Shown one piece after another: positions 10,139-21,379 of a DNA stretch of 64,000 nt. This DNA is from Buxus sempervirens (lineage: Eukaryota; Streptophyta; Magnoliopsida; Buxales; Buxaceae): NCBI GenBank assembly GCA_947561395.2, contig OX387194.1:32374036-32438035 (forward strand), written 5' to 3'. Position numbers and translations under genes: made by a program. The notes under the pieces were generated by a model. That model ran no database searches. It was given only the letters and a program-made list of their open reading frames with translations, and was not told the DNA's origin. The first letter of the stretch is position 1. Every line of letters starts with the position of its first letter.

Positions 10139-12037
10139 TTGAAGCCGCGTTTGTTTGGCAAACAGGCATGGCTTCCAAAAAAAACTCCATTAGTGGAATG
10201 CCCTTTTCCTGAAGATTTTAATGAGCCTTCGTCTTTAGGGAAAGATTTTGTAGAAGGCTCTCAAAAAACACAAAAAGATTTTTCAATTTTTTATAGAAGA
10301 GATAAAATTTTCAAAAAGGTCCAAACCATTTGTGAACCATATAAGCAAACGGAATTGGATCAGGTTGAGTATGACTTCGACCTCGAGCTCGACTTTGACC
10401 TAATGGGGGTTGAAGAAAAGACCGAGGACGAAGAAGACGATCCTCCAAAAGAAATCACATATCAATTGGAGCGTCATGAAAAGGGAGTCCAACCCAATAT
10501 TGAAGAGACCATATCAATAAACCTAGGGACCAAAGATGACCCAAAAATAGTAAAGATTGGGGTATGCCTATCTGAGGTACAGCGTGATGAAATGATACGA
10601 TTTTTGGCTGATTATGAAGATGTATTTGCATGGTCGTATCGGGATATGCCAGGGTTAGACACGAACATGGTTGTGCATAGGCTACCCATTCTACCAAATG
10701 TTAAGCCAGTTAAACAGAAGCTGAGAAGGTTGAAACCTGAATGGACATTGAAGGTCAAAGATGAAGTGGTTAAGTAATTCCAAGCTGGATTCTTGGCAGT
10801 CTCCACATACCCTGAATGGCTTGCAAATATAGTGCCAGTACCAAAAAAGGATGGAAAGGTCCGAATGTGCGTAGACTACAGAGACTTGAATAAGGCAAGC
10901 CCAAAGGATGATTTTCTACTTCCACACATAGACATATTGGTGGACAACATTGCTGTACATAGCCTGTTCTCATTCATGGACGGGTTTTCTGGGTACAATC
11001 AAATTAAGATGGCTAAGGAGGATCAAGAAAAAACAGCCTTCATTACACCTTGGGGTACCTTCCACTACACTGTCATGCCATTTGGGCTTATAAACGTCGG
11101 GGCAACCTACCAACGGGCCATGACAGCCTTATTCCATGATATGATCCATAAGGAGATGGAGGTCTATGTGGACGATATGATAGCCAAATCATGTGAAGAA
11201 GAAGACCATTTGATCAACTTGAAGAAGGTGTTTGACCGGCTTAGGAAATATAGTCTAAGGCTTAACCCTGCAAAATGTGTCTTTGGGGCTACATCAGGAA
11301 AATTATTGGGCTTTATAGTAAGCAGGAAGGGAATTGAGATTGACCCAGCTAAAGCTAAAGCAATCATTGAAATGCCATCACCTAGAACGGAGAAGGAAGT
11401 TCGTGGTTTTCTTGGAAGGATTCAGTACATAAGCCGGTTCATAGCACAGCTCACCGCTATCTGTGAACCAATTTTCAAGCTTCTAAGAAAGAATAACCCG
11501 ACAGTCTGGAATGATGATTGCCAAGAAGCTTTTGACACAATAAAGGAATATTTGTTGAACCCACCTGTGCTAGTACCACCAACTCCAGGAAGACCATTGA
11601 TTTTATACTTGTCAGTTTTGGAGACGTCAATGGGGTGTGTCTTGGGACAGCATGATGATACAGGCAGAAAGGAAAGGGCGATTTACTATCTAAGCAAGAA
11701 ATTTACAGAATATGAAGCAAAGTATTCTCCTTTGGAAAAGACCTGTTGTGCTTTAGTGTGGGCAACTCAGAGACTGAGGCATTATTTCCTTAGTCATTCC
11801 ACCTTATTGATATCTCGAATGGATCCTTTGAAGTATCTATTTGGAAAACCGGCTTTAACTGGCAGAACAGCAAAATGGCAGTTGTTACTCACTAAATTTG
11901 ACCTCACCTATATCACACAGAAAGCCATTAAGGGTCAAGCCATTGCTGATCACTTAGCTGCACACCCTTTACCGGAATACCAACCCTTAAAGACTAATTT
12001 CCCTGATGAGGCAATCCTGTTTACTGAAGAAGAATAA
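10139..12037 (+). pseudogene. pol (RT-RH): Reverse transcriptase and first RNase H of element 1
   Basis: The enzyme copies the element RNA into DNA and degrades the RNA strand. One frame runs from 10139 through TAA 10775 to TAA 12035. After an acidic linker the RT motifs appear in order: DVFAWSY, a primer-grip-type PEWLANIVPVPKKDG, VRMCVDYRDLN, and the catalytic YVDD (11165-11176). The FLGRIQYISRFI connection and the Ty3-type RNase H (LGQHDDTGRKERAIYYLSKK) follow. The frame continues into the second RNase H and integrase. RT has no other internal stop, so the decay is moderate. Lineage: Tat, inferred from the paired RNase H domains. Confidence 0.92.
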
Positions 12038-12400
12038 GGGGAAAGCTCATGGCAAATGTTCTTTGATGGGGCCGCTAATATGAATGGAAATGGAATAGGG
12101 GCTGTTTTGATCAAGCCAGATGGGGCACATATCCCAATCGCAGTGAAGTTAAGGTTCCAATGCACAAACAATATAGCAGAGTATGAAGCATGCATAATTG
12201 GGTTGCAAGCTGCCTTAGATCATGAAGTAGAGGAACTTGACGTATATGGAGATTCGAGTCTTATCATCTTCCAAACAACTGGTGAATGGAAAACCAAGGA
12301 TCACAAACTGATCCCTTATCACTAGTATTTTGAAGAAAGAAGCACTAAATTTACTCGAATTTCCTTCAATTATATGCCAAGGGCCAAAAATCAGTTTGCG
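12038..12400 (+). pseudogene. aRH: Second (archaeal-like) RNase H domain of element 1
   Basis: After TAA 12035 the same frame carries WQMFFDGAANMNGNGIGAVL, then AEYEACIIGLQAAL, then VYGDSSLI, then NQFADALE: the D-E-D-D/H order of a second RNase H fold. Tat-lineage elements are known to carry such an additional domain between their original RNase H and integrase. TAG 12323 interrupts it, where element 2 has a Gln codon (PYQEL versus PYH-stop). Confidence 0.88.
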
Positions 12401-13636
12401 GATGCTCTAGAAACATTGGCTTCAATGGTCAGTATGCCAGAAGGTGTTGATATTAGACCACTGGAAATTGAAGTCAGAGATGAACCAGCTTATTGCCTTG
12501 TTCTAGAAGAAACCCCAGCAGAAGAAGTACCATGGTTTCAAGATATTAAGAACTTTCTAAATGATCGGAGTTTGCCAGAAAATGTCACTTCTACAGAGAA
12601 AAGAACAATACAGAGGTTGGCAGGACAGTTCTTACAAAGTGGTGGGCAGTTGTACAAAAGATCACACCATGATATACTACTTAGATGTGTTGCTAAGACC
12701 GAATCAGAAAGGTTAGTTGAAACTGTACATGGAGGAGTGTGTGGACCCCATATGAACGGGCACATGCTTGCCGAGAAGATTCTGCGATTGGGATATTACT
12801 GGTCGACAATGGAACACGATTGCTATATACATGTCAAAAGGTGTCATTTATGCCAAGTGTATGCTGATAACAAAAATGCACCCCCAAGTGAATTGCACAA
12901 CATGACATCTCCATGGCCCTTCTCCATGTGGGGTATAGACGTCATTGGAATGATCTCTCCAAAGGCATCAAATGGACACAGGTTTATACTTGTAGCAATC
13001 GACTATTTCACCAAGTGGGTAGAGGCAACTTCATATGCAAACATTACAAGTAGTCACGTTCTGAAATTCTTGAAGCACAATATCATTTGTCACTACGGTT
13101 TGCCAAGTGCCATAGTATCAGACAACGCTTCAAACCTTAAGAACAAGGACATGAGGAAGATGTGTGAACAATTTCAGATCACCCACCACAAGTCAGCTCC
13201 TTATAGACCAAAGATGAATGGGGCAGTGGAAGCAGCGAATAAGAATATAAAGAAGATCATTCAAAAGATGGTAGTGAGTTTTAAAGATTGGCATGAAATG
13301 TTGCCACTTGTTCTGCATGCTTACAGAACCTCGATCCGAACTTCTATAGAGGAAAAGCGTTTGAGGGCGCTTTGTCATGGCCAATTGTATCAGAAGAGAA
13401 TGGCCAGGGCTTATAATAAGAAGGTAAAGCCCAGAACTTTCCAAGAAGGAAATCTAATATTGAAGAAAATCTTACCCTTTTTGGAAGACCTTCGTGGAAA
13501 GTTCAAACCAAATTGGGAAGGACCTTATGTGGACAAGAAGGTCCTATCAGGGGGTGCTCTCATCTTAACAGAGATGGATGGGAAGGATTTTCCTGAGCCA
13601 ATTAACTCTGATGCAGTAAAGAGATATTTTCCTTGA
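12401..13636 (+). pseudogene. int: Integrase of element 1, with internal deletion
   Basis: It would insert the DNA copy into the chromosome. Zinc-binding H2C2 residues are seen in HGGVCGPHMNGH and CHLCQVY. The catalytic triad is in WGIDVIG, VSDNAS and GAVEAAN. Compared with element 2, about 50 codons are missing in frame after HAYRTSIRTSI (about 13345); the protein resumes at EKRLRALCHGQLY. The C-terminus (GPYVDKKVLSGGALIL) has no chromodomain. The natural stop is TGA at 13634-13636. The frame is open from 12374 on, with no premature stop. Confidence 0.9.
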
Positions 13637-14586
13637 ATGAATATTACTAGGAAATGATCTGAGGCCATTTTTCTATATTTCCCAAAATTTTCATCCCTAG
13701 TCAAGCCAATTTGAGCCTGTTCATCTTCTTTGTTAAACCTAAACTGGACTTACAGTCTTATACTGTGGCAAGGACAATAGGGGCAAAGCCAATAGGGGCA
13801 AAAAGAGAAAAAAAAAGAAAAAAGAAAGAGAGAAAAAAATAGGAGCAAATGAAAGCCAAATACAAAAGAAGGGGAATGGGATTGAATTCACCATGACTGT
13901 AAGTTTGGTTGACCCATTTTCACACTTAGAAAATTTTGAGCCTTTAATACCTTTTCTTTCATAAACAGAGCTTAGCTTTTGTTTCGTTCTATTATTAAGC
14001 CCTCGGTGATTTTAGTATATTCATTCAACTTTCAGAGTAAGATTGGTGATGACGGAATGCAGAAGCCGGCCCTAGTGAAAACCGTAATTGGCACTAGGGG
14101 CAATAAGGGCAAAAGAAAAAAAAAGAAAAAAATAGAAAAAGAAAAAAAAGAGAAAAAAAATCAAAAGGTTGAGTTGATCATGTGTTCCAAGTCAGCATGA
14201 GTATTGGAAACTGAACAGATTAGCAGGGTCAGTCATGAAGAAAAAGCCATTAGGGGATGATTCTAAAGGCCACGGGGTAGACAGATTTGGTCTCTCCCTA
14301 TTGCTTGGACTACCCTTTTCATTATTCAACCTGATTTTAATTCCTTTGATTATATGTGATTAAGTGTTGTGGATCAGCTTTCAAAAAAAAAAAACTATAC
14401 TTTAGCCAGTGATGAGAAATCAAATACTTTTTCATAAAACTTCTGTTTTTACAAGCATCTGAGAATTCTGAGGCCAATAATATAAAACCTATTTTTGAAT
14501 TAAATCTATTATCTTTCCACTAATGGAGTTTGCTTTTGTATAAAAGTATGAAAAAAAAGAAAAGAAAAAAAAAGAGATAAAAGAAT
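13637..14586. other. Spacer 3' of pol in element 1
   Basis: Non-coding, with A-rich purine tracts (13797-13835, 14105-14162, 14550-14580) joined by blocks of GGCACTAGGGGCAATAAGGG type. Element 2 has a related stretch at the same place (37380-37790), including TGACGGAAT. No gene is visible. Confidence 0.7.
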
Positions 14587-16398
14587 CTAATCCCTACTCC
14601 CCAACTGCTCCTCTAGCTCCCTAATCCTGGCTGCCTGAGTTGCAATGATTCCAGAAGCTCCCTCTGCATCAGGATCGCTAAAAAAGGAGATGATCTCATC
14701 TGAAAAAGAATGCTTGATCTTCAACGCCCTAAGGTTAGCCAAGGAATCCTGATATTTCTTCCGCATCGCTCGGACTTCAAACCGACGAGCCTGCCTTTAT
14801 TCTTCAAGTTTCTTCTCCATGGCAATGCGGCAAGATTTCTGCTCTTCAAGTTGCCTCTCCAGATCAATACCCTTTATCTTGAGCTCTTGTGCTTCTCGTA
14901 CCCAAATTTGTTGAAGCTGCTTGTGGGTTGCCCTTTCAGACTCCAGAATGTCCTCATAGGTAGGGGGAAGAACTGTAGGAGGATCCTCTGGTACTGGGGC
15001 ATGACTCTGCACCTGCTCTTTGATCCAGAAATGATAGTCCTTCACATGGGACTCAGAAAAGACAGGACCCCGCAGAAAGCGAACATAGGACCACTCATTC
15101 ATTAATTGAGCATTTAGCCCCATGGTGGCTGATGTAAGTGGCCCTACAAGGCTCTCATAGCCAGTTGGGATCATAATTCCCTGGGTCGCTCCAAATTGTC
15201 GAAGAACCCTCAAAGGAAGATAGAGAACAGCAGATTTCAAGTCTGCCAGGACCAAAAAGTTCCTATCTCTGAAGTTGATCACTGTCTCTGGATTGGGCCG
15301 ATAAGTGCCAGGCCATCTCACCTGATCATCCTGGAGAGTACCCAAGAAAGTGAACCATCCCTGCTTACCGCCTTGGATGTTAGGACACCCCCTGTGGCTC
15401 ATCAGAACAGGAACTTTCAACCTTGGAAAGAAGTGGCGAGTTATCTCTTCAACTTGACTCAGGTGGTCAAGCAACCAAAGCTGCAGAAAATGGGAGAATT
15501 TCAATTTATTTCAAAAGAAAAAAAAGGAAAAAAAAAAAGAAAAAGAAAAAGGAAAGAAAAAAAGAAAGGAAAAAAAATAAAAAAAAGAAAAAAGAAAAAA
15601 AGAGAGAAAAGAAAAAAGAAGGAAAAGAAAAAGAAAAGAAGAAAAAGAAAGGAAGAAAAAAAAAAGAAAAACAAAGGAGAGAAGAAAAAAAAATTTATTT
15701 CTTTTTTTTACCTGTAGGATAGGGGCGCAGGCAAGGAAGCGTTTCTTCTTTCTGAAATAGCAGTCAGTTAAAGCCTGGTATATCTTGGCCAAGATCATAG
15801 GAGCCAATCTCTCACGTTCCCTAACCTGGCAGATAACTGAGATGAGAGCCAAGTCAACCTGGTCGTCACCCCGTGGAAAGAGCAACTGGTTGACCACTAT
15901 CAAAGTCAAAGCATTAAACCTAGAATCCTTGTCCCCACTCCTTAGAAGTTTTTCAGTCAAAAAAGTCTTGGACAAGGTCAATAGGGTATCAGAATTTCCT
16001 AAGTCTTTCTTCCCTATACCCAAGAATGTAGAGGCCTCCTTTTTGTAGCTAGGCTTTAGGGGAGGGTTCACAACTTTTAGGCCAAGGATGGTTTCAATTT
16101 CTTCTATGGTAGGAGTCATCTCTTTGTCATCAAAGCGGAAGAGATTCAGTTCAGGAACCCAGTGTCCAATCAAGGCTTCAATGATTTCCCACTTAAAGGG
16201 AATTTTAGGGATGTGTAGGATATGCCCTAAGTGGATAGAATCCCAGCGAATTTCTTCATCAAGGGTCATGGAGTTAACCCACCTATCATAGAAGGAGTCC
16301 ACAACATTGTACCTGGTGAGATTAGGAGGTTTTGATCTAACAGGTTGTCTTGCAGGAGGAGATTCATCGACAGAAGAGAAAGGGGTGAGGGAAGCCAT
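14587..16398 (-). pseudogene. Antisense gene 1 of element 1: DUF7745-like protein, two exons
   Basis: Exon 1 is 16398-15712 (229 codons) and exon 2 is 15480-14587. The intron (15711-15481) has donor CAG|GTAAAA and acceptor TTTTCTGCAG, phase 0. Splicing joins CAPILQ to LWLLDHL, matching the unbroken CAPLLHIWLQDHL of the homologous ORF in element 2. Domain features: RWVNSMTLDEEIRW, WEIIEALIGHWVPELNLFRF, EMTPTIEEIETILGL, LRVLRQFG. From memory these match the DUF7745 family found with plant retroelements (related to the plant mobile domain); a domain search would settle it. The C-terminus is a coiled coil rich in E/Q/K. The single defect is TAA at 14797; without it the frame ends at TAG 14587 after RIRELEEQLG (526 aa). 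A minus-strand TATA box and palindrome array lie upstream. Molecular function unknown. Confidence 0.82.
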
Positions 16399-16488
16399 GG
16401 AAGCACCAAAGAAGACAAGGAAAGCAGAAAATGGAAGGCTCAGGGAGTTTTAAAACTTTTAAAAGTGTCACAATGACGTTCCCCTTGA

Positions 16489-16638
16489 GTTTATATAGAA
16501 AATTCGAAAAGGCAGTAAAATCCGTAATTAGAATACGAGCATGGCATGCCCGTATAAATAATACGGACACACTGTGACAGTGAAAAATTTACAGGCAGAG
16601 TGCGCCCGTATTAATATTACGGGCATGGCTTGCTCGTA
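16489..16638 (-). promoter_or_regulatory. Promoter of antisense gene 1: TATA plus palindrome array
   Basis: On the minus strand TTCTATATAAACTC (16500-16489 region) lies about 90 bp before ATG 16398. Starting about 20 bp further upstream are half-sites CCGTA (16522), TACGAGC (16534), GCCCGTA (16548), TACGGAC (16562), then GCCCGTA (16604), TACGGGC (16618) and GCTCGTA (16632), again at a 14-nt pitch. This is the same layout as in the sense LTR promoters. Confidence 0.75.
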
Positions 16639-16866
16639 ACCTAATTACGATCCCTTCGGGAAAATGCCAAACAGTGGGAAATTTTGATTTCATTGGTTTC
16701 CTAAGTTTCACCTGTCCCTGCTTTAACATATATCAGGCAAGAAATGCTAGAAATAAAAGAAAAGATAACACAAGTGAATAAAAATGAATCAAATTTCTTA
16801 TATATATATATGAATGGATACATCAGTTTGTCAAAATAAATATATGGAAAAATCCTAATCTACAGT

Positions 16867-19680
16867 CTACGCAGGTCCACCCCTACGGCCACAGCCACGG
16901 CCACGTCCTTTGCCTCGACCATGGCCTGAAGATCGCCGGGGCTCAAAAACATATCGCACTATGTTACGGGCTGTACTACGGGTCATCCTGCTCAAAACAG
17001 ACTGAATATCATGCCACATATATAAAGGCACAAGGCCAGTAGTGGGATGATCAGGAGGAACGTACCTCGAAGTATCTACATATCCCGTAGACTCGATATC
17101 AGAATCCATATAAATAGACATAGAATCATCAGAAGCAGGATCAGCAAGAATGGACGGCCCAGTAGCATCAACAGTAGCCTCCTCTATAATCACAACCTCC
17201 TCAGTAGGCTCCACTACAGCGGCATCCCTGGCCGGCTCCATGTCCATATCCATAGAAGCATCAGGAGCAGACTCAGGTGCTGGAGCAGACTTTGGCACAT
17301 CCACCATAGTAGGAGCAACCTCAGTCTCGACCTCAGGCTCTGCTGCAGGTGCCTCTACCGATCTGGGAGAAGTCACGAACTCCACCCGTGCCACAGAAAA
17401 TACTTCACCATGAAGATGCATAGGCACAGGTGAAGCAGGTGAAGAAGGGCCGGCTGTGTCATCCTGAAAATAAGAAAGGAAATTTTAATCAGAACAGGAT
17501 AAATAGAGATAAAAGCAGAAATGGAAAGAGGTGAAAGAATTAACCTGAGTATGAAATCGACCCGCCTGGCCCTGCGCTCTGGCAAGCTGTCCCCGGAGAT
17601 CAGAAATGGTAATGTAGAGGGCATCCCGCTCGGCGATAGCAGCATCTCGCTGGCGCTCTATATCAGCATACCGAGATCGGATCTCTGCCAACTGAGCCTC
17701 TTGAAATAAAAAAAAAAGTGTCAGAAAAAGCCAAGTTCAAATAGAATATATGAATTGAAGATCAAAAAAGAAGAGGACATACCGTAGTATCATATGCTCT
17801 AATCACTACCCCTCCAATCTCTGTGACTCTGCCACGGACAGGCATAGGTGGCATGAGGCACCCAACTGAAGCTCGCCTGAACTAGGCATCATAGTCACCC
17901 TCCTTCAATAAAGTCTCTGCCTCAGTCCAATCTAGAAACTAGGCAGGATCAACAGGCATAGGAGGAAAAGAGGGGGTAGTATCTGGAGGGATGGCAGGAA
18001 TCCGGGGCTCTCCAACATGCTGATATAAGAAGTGCTCACCGCAATACCAGATGCTCCCCAACTGACCAATAAAGAACTGATATCTTTGACGTCTCTGGTC
18101 AGGGGCAAAAGCATCATCTCTGGCCACATGCAGGGCCAGCACCTCATGAATGTCCTCCATCCTGGGGACGAACAGCTGAGAAAATAGAAGGGATATTAGA
18201 CATGTGATCCAGAAAAAAAAAAAAAGAGGAAGAGAAGAGGAATTAAAGAAGATTACCTCAGACCGATATAGCCTGTCCAGGTGGGCCCGGGCAGACCTAG
18301 GACGACTCTTCTCAGAGTCGTGCTCCACATGACACCACCTACGAGCCATGGGATATGTCTCCTCTGGCATCGTAGAGGTAGGGCGAAAATAGGGAATATA
18401 CACCCTAGCAAAGAACTGCAAAAAGAAGAAAAAAGGTCAAAAAGAATAGAAAAGAAGAAAGAAAGAGAAGGAAAGAGAAAGAAAGAGAAAGAAAGAGAGG
18501 AGAGATAATTGTTTCACCTGCAGGAAGGGCCAGAAGAATCTGCACCCAACCCCAGCTCCTCGAGAAGTAGAGAGGCCGCTCACTAATCGGCGCAAGCCGG
18601 CCAGAATAGTACCAAAAATGAGCGGGCCCCATGCATACCTCCTCGCTCGCTGCAAGTCTCCCAATAAACTCAAAAAGTGAGGACTAACTGAAGTCGTGTT
18701 CTCTGGGAAGAAGCAGGAGCCCATCATGTACAGAAAAAGGAATCGGAAGGCATACGGAAAAACTGGGTCACCGACAGCAAGCTGGCCAAACTGCTCCCCT
18801 TGAAAGTCTCTTTCAACCAAGTCAGAGACAATCTTGCTCTCCCTCTATCCCATGCCTCAGGAGGCAGCACAATATATCCAAGATAGGAGGCGATCTCATC
18901 AGCATCTGGCATCCCCATCTCAGGAATAACATCACCGATCATCCTAATCCCGGTGATGAGCATGAAGTCAGACGGCCTGATCCCAATCTCAACATCTGGA
19001 AAATGGAAGCTCAGGGTCTCGGGGAAGAATCTCTCAAGCAGCACCGCAATAAGGGCCCGATCCAGACGCACATTAGGAATAGTGATGAATAGGCCAAAGC
19101 CATACAAGCCTAACTCCCTACGGTAGGCCGAACTGCAAGCTCCAATGAATCTGATAAAGCTAGCCCAGCTCCCACGATAATGAGACATGGGAAACTCCAT
19201 AGGGATATCTGCTTTAATACACGCTGAGGGATGAGTCCTCAAGCCATGCAAAAGATCAGTATCTCTGATCTGGGCAGCAACCGCCTCAGGGACCTCAACT
19301 CTGGTCCGGGCCTCATCTCTGCCACGGCCTCCTCTGTAGCCTCCTCTACGGCCCTCATCATGGCCTATATCTCTGCCTCCACCTCGGCGCCTGCTACGGC
19401 TCCTATCTCTACCAGAAGCCTCAACTGCCGGCTAAAGAAACAATTGGAAGGAAGAAGGAATCAGGGTGATGTATTTTGTGAAAGGATATGAAATTTCAAA
19501 AAGGTTAGAGTATACCTCTGGGGTCGCCTCACGCGAATCCCCAGAAGGAAGATCTGGGACATCCGAGTCGGAATCCCTCTCGGCCCTCGAAGAAGAGGCC
19601 ACATCAGCATGATCCCGCCTAACCCTCGAGGAGGAAGGCTCATCTGTAGGATCCCTGGAAGCTGATCGAAGACGGGCCAT
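16867..19680 (-). pseudogene. Antisense gene 2 of element 1: plant-mobile-domain-like protein, six exons
   Basis: Exons read on the minus strand: 19680-19516, 19431-18518, 18415-18257, 18175-17783, 17697-17545, 17463-16867. All five introns (81-102 nt) have GT-AG ends and are phase 0. The protein (~790 aa) has an Arg/Gly/Ser-rich basic part (SRSRRRGGGRD, residues ~60-100), then a region like the plant mobile domain: FIRFIGACSSAYRRELGLYG, LLERFFPETLSFHFPD, IRPSDFMLITGIR, LFLYMMGSCFFPEN, RRYAWGPLIF. Next come a coiled-coil exon (ADIERQRDAAIAERDALY), an acidic Pro/Ala-rich tail and a terminal RGG-like GRGKGRGRGCGRRGG. Defects: a one-base loss in exon 2 near 18840 (914 instead of 915 nt) and TAGs at 17941-17939 and 17884-17882. 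Mobile-domain proteins occur both as host genes and in transposons. Function here is unknown; nucleic-acid binding is plausible from the basic segments. Confidence 0.8.
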
Positions 19681-21365
19681 CTACGGTTCAAATCAGGGAG
19701 ATGGTTAATTATTCTTGTTAAAATTTTTAATTGCTTGATTTTTATTTTTAACCAAGTTTAATTGATTTGCAGGAAAAAGAAAAATGGAGAATGGAAGAAA
19801 ATGTTTCAGAAACTCCCGACCAAAATCAGAAGTCAACTAAGGAGTTTATTTTGTTGAGAAATTTTATTGTCTCTGCTTTAATGTATAGGAAGTTCAGGCT
19901 TCCTGTATATGAGAAAAAAAAAAGGAGAAAAAAGAGAGAAGAAGAAGAGAAGAAAAAAATATATGTATATTGATCTTAATTTTCTCTTTTGGGATTTTCT
20001 ATAAAGACCTAACCATTCAACTTTATTTGGTTTCAGGATAGAAGTTCAAGTCTATTTGCATGGATACTGGAGTTACAGAGTTGGAAAGCCATTATTCATC
20101 CCAAGATAAGGGACTTCAATAAGAGACTTGCCATTCAAGGACAAGAACCTCAGAATTTCAGTCAAAAATCAGAAAAATTGCAAGTAACAATTCAGAGGTG
20201 TTAATTAACAAGGAAAAGCAGCATATCACAATGATGAACAAACCAATGTTGAGGAGTTTCAATCATCCCAGAATTCAAGGACATAGAAATAGTGAATCAA
20301 ATCAGACCAATGTAGACAAAGTAAGCATTTGGTTCAATCAAGAGCAAAAAATTGGATTTTATTGTCGCATGTATTGCTCATAAGAGAAGTTTAGAGAAAT
20401 TTCGGCCAAACAGAAAAATCACATGAGGAGTAAATCAGGCCAAGCAAAGATTCAAGTCAAAGAGACAAATCAGAAAAAAATTTCTGGTCGAATGCATATC
20501 TCCCAACAGTGAACATGGAAATTGGGGATAATAAAGAAAATTCGTATAAATGCTGTACATAAAAATTTCTGAGGTTCGGCCACTTACTTGTATCTGTCGA
20601 AATGGGAAAAGTTGAAAACAAAGATCACCTTGCTTCACCCGAGCTCCCACAGAAGAAATTCGAAGGAGATTAATGTGTCAAATGGTTGCAGAAGAAGGGA
20701 ACAGTCGCCCAAGGAAGAAAGCAAGTCACCAGAGAGAGTGAAGCCGCTGGATTCAATGGAGAATATGAGAATCACCGGAATGAACAGTGGTCGCCGGCGA
20801 AGTTGTGTGAGTCGTCGGAGATTGGTGAAGATCGAAGAGGACCGGAGAGAAGAGTGCAGGCGCAAGAGAAGTTAGGGCAAAGTGCGGACAGAAATGAAGG
20901 AATGTTCACGGCCACGATTAAGAATGAGGTCAAAATCCGTAAAAACAGTACGGGCTACAGGCACCCGTAAAGGTAATACGGTCCACTTCGCCCGTGTTCA
21001 AATTACGGGCAGAACATGTCCGTAATGCAAATACGGGCGAAGCAGAAAATTGCATTTTTTATTATTTTCTCCACACTTTTCAGGAGATTAATGTCTATAT
21101 TAGTTGTAAGTTGCAAGGATTGCCACCTTACCCACTTTTGTTTAAAATTTTTTGTCTCAAATCTCACTTCATAGCCACGAGTGCTCAGTGAGAGGAGAGA
21201 GGAGGATTTGGCCCTTAAGCTAAGGGACTTTTAGCAAATCTTCCACAATAAATCCAAAATCATCCATTTAATCCTTGCAAAATGCAATTAGTTAGACAAA
21301 GTTCTCAAAAAGTGCAATTGGTTGGTCTTTGTGCTCTCTGCTCGTAATTGGTTCCAATTACCAGC
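19681..21365. other. Spacer between antisense gene 2 and PPT of element 1
   Basis: Mostly non-coding and A-rich. The open frames around 20588-20970 have no recognisable domain. It may contain the 5' leader of antisense gene 2. No clear TATA box was found for that gene. A palindrome array (20949-21038) lies here. Confidence 0.5.
20949..21038. repeat. Palindrome array near 3' end of element 1
   Basis: TACGGGC (20949), ACCCGTA (20963), TACGGTC (20977), GCCCGTG (20990), TACGGGC (21004), GTCCGTA (21018) and TACGGGC (21032) follow at 13-14 nt spacing. It is 1.27 kb upstream of the ATG of antisense gene 2 and 340 bp before the 3' LTR. Confidence 0.82.
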
Positions 21366-21379
21366 AAAGAGGGGGCAGT
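21366..21379 (+). other. Polypurine tract of element 1
   Basis: AAAGAGGGGGCAGT lies directly before the TG of the 3' LTR at 21380 and would prime plus-strand DNA synthesis. Confidence 0.85.

Noticed and set aside
10139..13636. Chromovirus or pararetrovirus assignment of pol
   Set aside because: There is no chromodomain, no movement or coat protein, and a second RNase H typical of Tat.
15511..15711. Phenylalanine-rich C-terminus of the unspliced antisense gene 1
   Set aside because: It reads into the polypyrimidine intron; a GT donor at 15711 and AG at 15481 restore a sensible protein.
15423..15722. Plus-strand lysine-rich open frames over the purine tract
   Set aside because: They are low-complexity translations of the intron of antisense gene 1 and have no start context.
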